The notes below the pieces were generated by a model. The model searched no databases and had not been told where the DNA came from. It was given only the letters and a program-made list of their open reading frames with translations. 64,000 bases of DNA, taken from the NCBI GenBank assembly GCA_013146195.2, contig CM028379.1, positions 56,059,693-56,123,692 on the forward strand. The letters run 5' to 3'. The translations under genes and the position numbers were made by a program. This document shows positions 11,746-21,356 of this stretch, one piece after another. Each line of letters begins with the position of its first letter. Positions within the stretch are counted from its first letter, which is position 1. This DNA comes from Codonopsis lanceolata. Lineage: Eukaryota; Streptophyta; Magnoliopsida; Asterales; Campanulaceae.

Positions 11746-13216
11746 CTGGTTAGTGCCTTATTTGCATGTTCTTTTGTACAAGTATAGGACTTGGAGTACT
11801 AAGTTCGATTTGGTCTAGATTTCCGTGAGTGTTGTGTCTAGGAGTATTATATTCCTCCTATGTCGCTTTTAAGTTGCAGTTATACCATGTGTGTGCTGAT
11901 GCCTTGTAGAGCTATTGTTTCTTGTCCGTTGTGAGTTATCAAATAAGCTCAGGTTTCCGATCCCGAGTGCGATCGTCTTGGTGTTCATTAGTGCCTTTGA
12001 TAGTTGTTACACGTTTCTTGAGCAGAGTGGCTAAGCTTCCCGTATTACCTAATGTATTCCGTGATTTCTATATAAGTATATATAACTATTGTAGTACCTA
12101 ATCGTGAGTGCTCGTGCTACCTAGCGGTAGGAATTTGAGGACTCTTTCCCACCGCATGTTATCTAGTATTGAAGGGAATATCCCGACTAATCAATGTATT
12201 GTTGTGGTTTTAAGTTGAGACTTTGTGATTAGCCGGTAGGTGATCATGCGATTATTGATTGGATTGATTGTCGGCCGTATATGGTTCGACTTATATGGAT
12301 GGTAGTATTCTAACTAGTAAGTATTTACTACCTAGTGACTTCGCGACGTTGATTCGTTTTGATTCAAGCCTGATACATTGATAAAAGTATTAGAATTGTA
12401 TACTGGTATAGTAGACTAATATACTATGTACATGATATTGATTGACATGCCTTCATGTGACTATACTATATGTTCATGAGACCATGATAAAGGATGATTT
12501 TATGTGATTTACGCACACCCCACATCCTATACAATAAAAGCTTTTGAATTCACTTCAGAGGGACCTTGACTTGATTATCAAGAGGTCTTCGTCGAAGAAC
12601 TAGAATGGTATGATAGAAGATAGGAATTGAGTGAACCCGTTACCAAAATGGAATGAAATTGAAAATGGTATCTTGTTTTGCTTGTGCGAATACGTGCAAC
12701 TTGCATATTGAAATCATGCTATGAATGATTTGAACTTGTGATTTGATTGGATGAATTACATCATATTGAATGTCTTCCTTGTTGGGTGAATATATGGTCC
12801 ATGAAGATGATTGACTACATGATTCCATTGTAAGGGCGTTAGACCCTAGAGATTCGTGTTGTAACCAGAATAATTCATTTAGCCCGGAAAATTCTTGGTT
12901 AGGAAGTTTGTTAGTTCGGTGCAATTATTGTACATGCATATGAATTACTTGATTAGTTGATAGAGAGACATTTAAACCTCGATATCCATGTTTGTTGGAA
13001 ACTCTGTAAGCCTCACTGGTGTCTTTGAACCCCGTCCAGAGTTAAGAATGACTCGACTTTGGAATTGATCGGAGTTGGTATTTGAGTATTTCTCCCCCTC
13101 GTGTTATGGGGCACACCTAGGTGATTGCCTCGACTTCATTTGTAGACCAGAGTATTGAACTTTTGGTTGTTGTAGGATTGTGAATTTGAGGACGAATTCT
13201 TTTAAGGTGGTGAGGA
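11746..13216 (+). mobile_element. Internal region of non-coding long-LTR element, copy 2
   Basis: Colinear with 56015-56994: both open with GTTCTGGTTAGTGCCTTAT, share the block around CTTGATTATCAAGAGGTCTTC (12570-12590 here) and end in GGTGGTGAGGA, a polypurine tract just before an LTR start. There is no ORF of note. The PBS end (about 95 bp) is missing, apparently displaced by the minus-strand LTR ending at 11745. Confidence 0.7.
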
Positions 13217-13785
13217 TGTAAGACCCCGAACTTTCGTGTATTTGACCTTCTCGTTTTGCGTGTCATTTAACCGTAGCCTCCCTTACTTGACTTGAGGATA
13301 GAACATTGATTTGTGTAGGTAGGATATCTAGAATCCAATATCTTCGTTCTATATCTCCCATAGACTTTAACTTGTTAAAGTTACAAGTCGTAAACTGACA
13401 CTATTCGTTACTTGACTCGGTTGTGAGTTTTCTCGCGTAGTTATTTCCTGTGACCTCGGTTGTACTCTAGGTCTTTCCTTCATTTGTCTTGAGGTTTAGT
13501 TGAGCCTCCTAAGGCCTTAGTACACATCTTTTATGCTTGGTTGAATTGCATTTACCCAACGTGTGCTTCACCTTCGGTCCTAGGCATGTTTGGTTTTGTT
13601 TTAGACTTGAATCATCGTTCTGACTTGACCACCGAACAGTCTGGGAAATGTTTGACCAGCCCAACCGAACACCTTATGTTCAGCCACCTCAGCCGAACAT
13701 CTAGGTAGATGTTCGGCCAGCTCACCCGAACTGTTATCCCGACATCAGCTTTGTGATGGTTTGACTTTTGACGTGAAATTTATAT
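13217..13785 (+). repeat. Start of the 3' LTR of long-LTR element copy 2 (truncated)
   Basis: Starts TGTAAGACCCCGAACTTTCG, like the LTR at 56995. Similarity continues at lower level until it is cut off near 13785. It holds a hairpin array built on CCGAACA: 10-bp arms CCGAACATCT/AGATGTTCGG with loop AGGT at 13693-13716, GAACA-CCTTA-TGTTC at 13667-13681, and GTTCGG/CCGAAC at 13711-13731. Confidence 0.7.
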
Positions 13786-14271
13786 CCTATTTTTTTTTTT
13801 CAATTGGTAGATGAATGATATAATTCAAAATTAAAAATCAACACATAAATGAGGTAGTTATTGGTAATTTACTAAAATATTTTTTTAATTTACTGATTAA
13901 ACTAAACTCTTCCACACGCAAACAAATCTCACCTTAATCATTCCTCCCTACCACAATACCTTTGTAATCTTTTTTTACTTTTTTTTTCTACTTTTAAATA
14001 TGTAACAAATAGCCAATTAGGTAATAACATCACATTTTTACGTCTTAATAATTTTTTAAAAGTTGATTTTTTAAATGGAATATCCCAAAAAGAAATGGTA
14101 GACTATTTACTTGAAAAGAATAGAGTTTTATAGTTTAATTTTTTTAAATGAACTCTTTAAGTGAAATATAACAAACTGAAATAATGAACTCTTAACCCGG
14201 AGTGAATAAACTACTTTTTTTAATCTTATTGTTTTGATTATGCAAATCAAACTCTTTTTATGCAAAAAAAA
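13786..14271. repeat. AT-rich repeat R2, copy 1
   Basis: Non-coding. The part from about 14000 to 14200 matches 16500-16600 (AATTAGGTAATAACATCACA versus AATTAAGTAATAACATGACA, and a shared AATAATGAACT end). R2 therefore flanks R1 copy 2 on both sides in degraded form. Confidence 0.5.
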
Positions 14272-16172
14272 GGTGAAATGCGGTAAAAACATAAACGGTA
14301 AACTTATACCTTCGACACAAGAAGGGGTAATTTTGTAATATCAAAAAAAGTGTCATTTTCTGGTTAATGAAAAATGTCACTCAGCTTTAGAAAATAAAAT
14401 TTTGAAAAAAGGGCTAACCCATAATTAATCATATTTTTGTTTTCTCTCAATAGGGAAAGTGAGTCGATTTGAATAATTTACGTTTGGATTAGTTTTTAAA
14501 TATGTTGTAGATCCATTAATTTGACAAAGCTATTAAGACAAGTGTGTTGGATCACACTATGTATGCTGAAAAAAAGATTTTCATTCGTCCCTTCCATTAT
14601 ATTTTCTTTTTCTAATCACTATTATCTTTTTTATAATTTGTAGGTATAATTGCATTAAACGTACATTTATCAGTTATTACCCTAAAATCCTTTCCGATTA
14701 GGTTTCTCTCAAGTCTCAATAAATCTTTCGTGTTACAATATAGACAAGTAATTTATTGGTTATAGTATATCTTAGTAATGAAGTTGTTCATTGTTAAAAT
14801 ATTAAATTGGTCACATGAGATAAGTTGCACCTCATAACATATTGGACAATACATATAAAAGGTCTAAGTATCTGAGTAATTAACGCAATTTTTTACTCCC
14901 TCCGTTTTCAAATTTATTGTATCGTTTTCTATTATTGTATGTCCCAAAAAATTGTCTTTTGAAAAATAGATGATACTTTTATTATTTTTTCCTAATTTTT
15001 TCTTCTTATATTAATTATGAGTCTCATGCAAGGTTCTAAAAATCGTTAGGCGACCGCTAGACGACACACTAGCGCCTAAGGGACTAGTCGAGGCGTAATC
15101 GGGGCCTAAGCAGGACCTAGAATTAATGCATAATTACCATTTTTTTGATAATTTATATCAAAGATCAAACACATTGACTACAATTTTTTTTTATGTTTGT
15201 CATTTTATTAAACACTTGTCTATATTTGTAAAATGAACAAAAATTTACAAACCTACAATTAATTCTAATTCTCAACAACCCCAAAGCAATAAACCAGTCA
15301 AGTTTAGAATTAAAAACAAAAAAAAAATATTACTCCACCTACCTACTGCCCCTACAACCCACAGTCTAACATATCATTCATAATCACTCCTCATTCTAAA
15401 TTCTGAGTCTTGAGACAGCCCACTTCTTCTTCATTTTTTCTTATTCTTCTTCTTTTTTCTATCTATCTGGCAGACCGGCAACCTTTTTTTTCCTTTTTTT
15501 CTTCTCTCTCTCTTTCCGGCAGACCGACTCTTCTCATTTTTTCATTCTCCAATCTCTTTCCTCCTAAATCTAACCCTTTAATCTATCCACTCTCTCTTCT
15601 CACCGAATATCAACAAAATCAAACTTATTTTCTTTCTACCTCCCTCTCTAACTCACCATTACCACTCCCCCTTCCTTCTCCAGTTCGCCCCCCCTCTTCT
15701 TTCTCCGGTCACCGCATGCCACAAAATCAAAGCTACAAAAATAAATTAAGGTCGGTAAGGTTTGGCGTATGTATCGACTTGGTCGATTAGGGGACAACTA
15801 AGAAAGTCGCGGCGGTAGAGAGGGGCCTAGCGCCTAGACGGGGAGTTTTAGAACACTGGTCCCATGTAGATGAATTTTAAAGGAAATTAAAAATCAAATT
15901 AATACATTATTAATAATCAAATTAATTATTTTTTCTTCGATCTCTAATCGGGTAAATCTCGTCAATAATTTTAAGACGGAAATAATATTATTTTATACAA
16001 TGTTTGTATAAACTATCTACATGGAAAAATTAGTCCTGATTTGTTGGATAGTAGAAATTATCACTAAATGGGCAACTGTCCAAAAGTTCTGACTAAGAAA
16101 GAAAATGAACTATATATATTAGTATTAGTCCATCACTCTGATGAGCTTGGTATTAGGGATATTGGCATGGAG
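14272..16172. repeat. AT-rich repeat R1, copy 2
   Basis: Second copy of the repeat at 8912-10212, same orientation, with an 830-bp MITE inserted at 15029. It is continuous where copy 1 carries the 242-bp MITE. Single-base differences and small indels are scattered throughout, so the two copies are old. Confidence 0.7.
15029..15858. mobile_element. hAT-like non-autonomous transposon, 830 bp
   Basis: Ends CAAGGTTCTAAAA and, inverted, CAGTGTTCTAAAA, with subterminal GCGCCTA/TAGGCG words. The flanks are GTCTCATG (15021-15028) and GTCCCATG (15859-15866), an 8-bp target duplication with one change. R1 copy 1 has the single unduplicated site GTCCCATG at 9658-9665, which proves the insertion. A 126-aa Ser/Leu-rich ORF inside (15410-15790) is low-complexity pyrimidine sequence and I do not believe it is a gene. 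Confidence 0.9.
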
Positions 16173-16597
16173 CCTAAATTATCGTTCTTTTTTTCTTTTC
16201 GTCCGTCCTAAAATAATTATCCAGTTTGAAATTTATTTTTTTTAAAAGAAGAATATTGTTGTTTTGGACTGTAGTGAATAAATAGTACAATGCAAGTGGC
16301 TCTGATTGGTTACCAGAAAATTCCAAAAGTCAATCCTCATTTTGGAAAGATTTGTTGTACGGTTTTGCAGTTTTATTTTTCCTTGGGATTATTTTAAATA
16401 CCTATTCCTACAAAATGCCTTTACATTAACGAGGTTCGGATTTTTTATTTTATTTTTCGCTTTAAAATTGGACCGTTTTGCTCCTTTTTTTTTAAAGTGC
16501 TATTTTTAGTAACAATTAAGTAATAACATGACACTTTTATGCCTTAATTTTTTAAAATATATATTTAAGTGAAACATTTACAAATAAAATAATGAAC
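16173..16597. repeat. AT-rich spacer with degraded R2 copy
   Basis: Non-coding; the last about 100 bases match R2 at 14000-14200. Nothing else recognised. Confidence 0.45.
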
Positions 16598-17218
16598 TGA
16601 ACTACCTAGTCCAAAAGGCCCAAATTCCGGTCACGTGCCTAGCACGCCTTCCTCGTGGTCACGGGTAAATCACGTGCACTTCTCAAGATCCAAGCTCTAA
16701 GTTGTAAGCCAGTACAGACAAATCCCTGGCCACCCTAGCATCATAAGCGAGCAGCCATCTACAGAAAGCCTAGGGCCCAAGGGCATAACGAGCAGGGAGA
16801 GAGGTCAAGGCGAGCATGCTCGCCTTTCTCGGTAACATAATAACAGTTGTTTTGAGCGTAAGCAGTAACTGCCGGGAAATCCGCCCCCACGTTCCGGACG
16901 TGGCCATGAATATGCCCGATTTTCACGCTCCGGCATTCAATGAGCAGTTTCCAGCTCTTTTGGCCGGCTATATAAACCCCTCAAAATGGAGAGGGAAGAT
17001 ACGTTCACATAATCATAGGCTAAACTATGTCCAATTGCTAACTCAATCAAGTGTTTGCTATTTATTACGCGGGAGTGCATTTGCAGGGTAAGCCCCTGCC
17101 CAGTTCACGGTTCTTGTTACCTTTTTGACAGGTTTGGGCCTTTGAAGACACGGATAAAATTGAAAGCCAGATATCCGAATAATCAAGCCTAGTGTATCTC
17201 CTCATTTTGGATACATCA
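16598..17218 (+). repeat. 5' LTR of a second Tat element (Tat-2)
   Basis: Ends ATACATCA at 17218, followed by a primer-binding-like GTTGGTTCCATTACCGGGAA. The start is placed at TGAACTACCTAG by similarity to the Tat-1 LTR (boundary approximate). TATA box TATATAAA at 16969-16976. A perfect palindrome GGCGAGCATGCTCGCC lies at 16809-16824, 144 bp upstream of the TATA box. Confidence 0.65.
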
Positions 17219-17289
17219 GTTGGTTCCATTACCGGGAAACGTTTTTTAAATATTAAATTCTTTTTCCGACGACTTTTCAAGCTTTTGAC

Positions 17290-17817
17290 ATGGCAGCAAA
17301 CGATGTTAATGGTGGGAATGTGTTGGAGGATGGACACACGACCACCCCTAGTGTGGAGATTCAGGCCGATAACATTCAACTTCCTCCTCCCCCTCATAAT
17401 GCCTGCCACCAGATTAATCAAAGGCGGGAATTGGATTCATTGGCCTGAAGTGTTGTGGCCGCTGTTGGGCTGGCCAACGAATTTCGGGAGGAATCGTTGC
17501 GTCAGAGGGCAGTGTATTTGGGGAAGATACACCAGCTAAGCCAACAATTGATTGCTATGGGCAATCCCCCACTGCCCATCGAATTGGAACCACTTCCAAC
17601 TATGCCTGCGCCGAGTAAGGCGTTAAGTGTGTCAAGACCAGTACGGGACCCCAGCGAATGGCAGGAGCTCCATCTCAGCCTCGGGAGCACGAATCGAACA
17701 GGGAACGTAGCTAGCATTAGGGTCGGGCTAGTCACAAAGTGGTTCCTAGTGTGTGATACGATCTTCTCGGAAGGCTTCATTGAAGAACGATTTACACACG
17801 CGGCGGAAGCTTAGGAT
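17290..17817 (+). pseudogene. Tat-2 gag N-terminus (truncated)
   Basis: ATG at 17290 opens a reading frame (MAANDVNGGN...) that stops at 17447-17449. The next frame continues from 17455 (ANEFREESLRQRAVYLGKIH, then a Pro-rich stretch) to 17814. Position just after LTR and PBS, and the Gln/Arg-rich helix, fit a gag start. The element is cut at about 17820 by the minus-strand LTR of another element; the rest is not in the window. Confidence 0.55.
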
Positions 17818-17823
17818 CGAAGG

Positions 17824-18679
17824 ATGTTTTGCGGGGGTGACACCTCGACCCAACAATTAGCACGAAAAGAATCTTGGCATGTACAGCCGCAACCCGCAAT
17901 CGTAGCAATTGAAGAACCTAAGTATTGTGAATAATGACACAATAGGTATGGAATTCCTATTGATAAGTTAGGATTCGAACACAACGGAATCACACCGAAG
18001 CATTCACAAGTTCATGAAGAACAAGGAGGTTTCGAAGAAAACACTCAAAACTATATTATTCAATAATCAGAAAAGTTAACTGTTTTACAATGAAAGAAAG
18101 AGGCCTATTTATATGCTAACAAGTAAACCCTAATACTTGGAGAAAAAGAAACCCTAAAAATAACTAAACTAATGAAAACTCTAATAATCCCGTTTTTCTA
18201 CATGGGCCTATTTTCTGAAGTTGCATTTTGGCCCCAAAAGTCTTCCATGTGGGAAATAGTTATTAAATGCTCGGCACAAAACCCGGGGAAGTCAGCTCCT
18301 TGAACCTTGCGTTCGGCGAACAGGAAATATCAAGGCCTTGGTTGCAAGCCTATCTTAACCTTGCGTCGCAAGGTCTGATGTCACCTCGCGATCTTCTTGA
18401 TCCGAATCATCCGAAATCTAGCCTCGGTTCGAGTATCCATTATAGTATCTTCTTGATCTCGAAATGCTCACTAGCCTCTTTTGACGAGTATCCATTATAG
18501 TAGCTCCGAATCTCCAATGAACCCACGAATCAAGTTGGTGTAGAATTCTTGAATCTTCCAATCATATTCCACGCCTCTTGAAGAGTTAATTTGATTTCTT
18601 GGGCACTTGGTTTCTTGATCAATCTTGAACTCTCCATGTTTGATCAACATTTGACTTGGACTCGGACTTAGGCTTGACA
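17824..18679 (-). repeat. Probable 3' LTR of chimeric minus-strand gypsy element (element B)
   Basis: On the minus strand it starts TGTCAAGCCTAAG after a purine run GGGAGATGATGAGA, downstream of the pol-like ORF end, and ends GCAAAACA at 17824: TG...CA, 856 bp. A minus-strand TATA box (CATATAAATAGG) lies at about 18105-18115. A hairpin array (ACCTTGCG-T-CGCAAGGT at 18358-18374, degraded units at about 18304 and 18334) sits 188 bp upstream of it. Boundaries lack a confirmed target duplication. Confidence 0.5.
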
Positions 18680-18701
18680 GGATCTCATCATCTCCCAGTG
18701 A

Positions 18702-19289
18702 TTAAATGGTTCTCTCTTTTGAGTTGTTGACATTGTTGGGGATGTCCTCATCATTCCCTCCCTCTTCAAAAAGATTTGTCCTCAAATTTGGACCTACATC
18801 AAATGGACGGGAATTAGCAACTGAAAAGTATGAACTCACATTAATCTTACCACATAAATCCACTTTAAAAGTCATATTGTAGTCATGCACAAAGTCCCTT
18901 CGTTCTCGAACGAGCTTTCCATCTAAACCCACATAAACCACGTTTCCTGGATCATGAATTAATCGAACTTCATTGGCATCATATCCATCCTTATGTTTCA
19001 CATTGATCCTTGCCCAAACCTGTAGGAGAAACATAACAACACTACGAGATGCAAGATTATCAAAGTGGTTAGCACGACAATTCATACTCATCAAGTAATC
19101 ATATATCATCATGCTCAATTTAGCAAAACCAAAGTCTCTTTCAATATTTTGCATCAACCAAACCTCATCTCCGGGTTCAAATATCAACCTAACATATCTC
19201 ACTTGCATTACTTGGTGATTTTCCATGAATGACAACATTAAATATGCAACATTAAACACAATGAGATCATCATAAATAAGGAATGTCAA
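18702..19289 (-). pseudogene. Element B: integrase C-terminal/pol-end ORF, 195 aa
   Basis: The last 60 residues (KINVSSYFSVANSRPFDVG, then NLRTNLFEEGGNDEDIP) match the usual end of chromovirus-type pol, where a SH3-like fold is followed by NVSATFNVADLSPFD-like sequence. Upstream, VRLIFEPGDEVW resembles the EPGDWVW block, but the stretch between (residues about 45-110) is not integrase that I recognise. It overlaps the 450-aa ORF upstream by 20 bp in another frame. Probably a rearranged remnant expressed, if at all, with that ORF. Confidence 0.55.
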
Positions 19290-20622
19290 TGAAAGATATC
19301 AATAAGTATAAGAAGACAATATGCAATATGGCATACCAACTCATGTATCCAAATCCGTCATGACAAGTAAATCCATCAATGCTTATAATCTCACTCATCA
19401 AGTTATCACAACTCGATGTTCCCTCATGAAAATCAAATATAGAACCAAAGTCACCTTCCTCTTTGAGCAACTTATCACAAGTCAAGGTCTCTTCACTACA
19501 AACAATTTTACCATACTCTATGGTCTCTTTCTTCCAATTACCAAAGATTGAAGTCTTTTCATTTATTCCTTTGACTTGAAACAAACAACAGCCAAATTCG
19601 CCAGGTTTGAAGATTAATCTAACAAATTTTATCTTTTGCATATCCATATTTAGCAATAACGAATCATGCAACAATAAGAAATTACAACTAGAGTGCAATC
19701 TCAAGGATAAACATCCTTTAGGCTCAACAATCAAACTATTAGTCAAAACATGCTTATATCCCTTAATATCATGAAGCTCATATCCTTTCCAAGGTTTAAC
19801 ATGCTTAACATAATTTATGTCCCTCAATGAAACTATATGCAATCCATAAATCTTATGAAACATCAACGCATCATGGGGAATTTCAACAATCTTATGACAT
19901 GCAACAAAAAAATTCATCATAGAAACATCATGCATAATCACATGTTTAGAACTCACATCTTGATGAAACTTAGAAATTCCCAAAGCAAAATTCAGAATTT
20001 TCGTCTCAACTTGTATTGCGCAATGCATTCCTATCAATTTATCAACCAATGTACTATCCATGAATGGATCCACATACACATGATTAGGAATATGCAATGT
20101 CAATTTTAAATCATCACCAATGTATTCACCACATTTAATCCAATCACTTAGACCATGGTGACTTACCAAATTTTGCAATTTAAACTTTCTAAACAAGTCA
20201 AGTGGTCCAACAATCTTTTTCATGAATAAGGCATTCACAAGATTAATTAGATTTTTCAAAGCAATACCTTTCACAATTCTGAATTTATCACCAAAGTTAT
20301 TGTGTGCATCATGTAATAAATTAATTGGTCTAATAATCTCACCTATGACTGAAGTGTCTACAAGACTATGTAACTTTCCAAATCCAACAACTACACTATT
20401 GAGCTTATGATCAATATCATGGTGATTATCATACAACAATTCACCACATATCTTATTTTTCCAAGAAAGAGTAAGATCATACCTTTGAGAAAGTGTAGGA
20501 TCTACAACAATCTCCTTACCTTGTTGGCATTCAACCTTGAGTCTCACAATTTCTTTAGACGGTGTAGGCTTTAACTCATGAACAATCTGTGAATGAGAAA
20601 CAATGAAACTCGGCAAAAACAA
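19270..20622 (-). CDS. Element B: unrecognised 450-aa ORF
   Basis: Open for 450 codons without a stop, rich in Leu, His, Asn and Ile. It does not show gag, protease, RT or integrase motifs. The stretch KFVRLIFKPGEFGCCLFQ near residue 325 repeats the VRLIFEPGDEVWLMQ stretch of the next ORF, so part of it may be duplicated integrase-C-terminal sequence that has drifted. It lies between a PBS (20892-20909) and a pol end, where gag-pol would normally be. The length of the open frame in an otherwise decayed neighbourhood is notable. No function is assigned. Confidence 0.45.
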   Translation of the reverse strand: MFLPSFIVSHSQIVHELKPTPSKEIVRLKVECQQGKEIVVDPTLSQRYDLTLSWKNKICGELLYDNHHDIDHKLNSVVVGFGKLHSLVDTSVIGEIIRPINLLHDAHNNFGDKFRIVKGIALKNLINLVNALFMKKIVGPLDLFRKFKLQNLVSHHGLSDWIKCGEYIGDDLKLTLHIPNHVYVDPFMDSTLVDKLIGMHCAIQVETKILNFALGISKFHQDVSSKHVIMHDVSMMNFFVACHKIVEIPHDALMFHKIYGLHIVSLRDINYVKHVKPWKGYELHDIKGYKHVLTNSLIVEPKGCLSLRLHSSCNFLLLHDSLLLNMDMQKIKFVRLIFKPGEFGCCLFQVKGINEKTSIFGNWKKETIEYGKIVCSEETLTCDKLLKEEGDFGSIFDFHEGTSSCDNLMSEIISIDGFTCHDGFGYMSWYAILHIVFLYLLISFIDIPYL

Positions 20623-20849
20623 TTCAAATTTATTAGTATGAAAATTTGCCTCACTTTCTTTCTTTTTTTCACACTCTTTCTTTTCCTCTCTCTCTCTATC
20701 TTTCCTCTCCTTTTGCCGGTTATCTCACATCTTTCACTACTTTCTAAAACCGGCCTCTCACTCTTGTTTTGACACACACTCTCATTTTTCTTGGCTATCT
20801 CACAAAGTTCACTATTCTCTCTAGCCAAACTCTCTTTATTTTCACTCAA
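20571..20849 (-). pseudogene. Element B: protease-RT linker fragment
   Basis: A 92-aa charged segment (SENKESLARENSELCEIAKK, KSERPVLESSERCEITGKR). It resembles the linker between protease and RT of the chromovirus at 32080-32300 (KSEGPAENMRASSEIAGQK). It places the start of element B's coding part inside pol, so gag and protease are missing. Confidence 0.45.
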
Positions 20850-20891
20850 ACTCTCCTTTTGTGAAGGCTTCTATGTGGTGAGAAATTATAC

Positions 20892-20909
20892 TCCCCGGCA
20901 ACGGCGCCA
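20892..20909 (-). promoter_or_regulatory. Primer-binding site, tRNA-Asp type
   Basis: On the minus strand TGGCGCCGTTGCCGGGGA, the complement of a plant tRNA-Asp 3' end, a PBS used by Athila-like elements. It lies 6 bp from the CATCGATCA end of the adjoining LTR. Confidence 0.8.
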
Positions 20910-21356
20910 AAAGCTTGATCGATGTTTTAATTAATCTTTTTCCTTGCAAGTGGACAAGACTATTATAGAATAGTATTGGAAGCAAGAGTCGAACCCACAG
21001 AGACAAGTGATCACGAACAATGCAATTTATTGATAGCAAATTATTAATCTAAAGGGGGTTTTTATATTTAATTATATTCTAAACTACTATATATATTTAG
21101 ATGTTTAACTAATTAGCAGTAATAACAGATATGAAGATCTTATGGTGGGTGGCAATCTAGGATTCTGGATTTCACTTGTATCTTCTTTATGTTTAATTCA
21201 TAATATTATCATTCAATGTCTTAGGTTCGTTCACTAAAAATAAATATAGTCTGTTGAACAATTGGTTCAGCCTCCATCCCCGCAAAATTCATCCATTCTA
21301 TATCCTAAGCACATGAACTATCAATCTAGATGTCACCTAGATTTATGATCTATCTG

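Noticed and set aside
15410..15790. 126-aa plus-strand ORF as a gene
   Set aside because: Pyrimidine-rich low-complexity Ser/Leu/Pro sequence inside a proven 830-bp MITE; no homology features.
8912..16172. R1 copies as the two LTRs of one retrotransposon
   Set aside because: No PBS after copy 1, no polypurine tract before copy 2, no matching flanking duplication; the sequence between them belongs to other elements.
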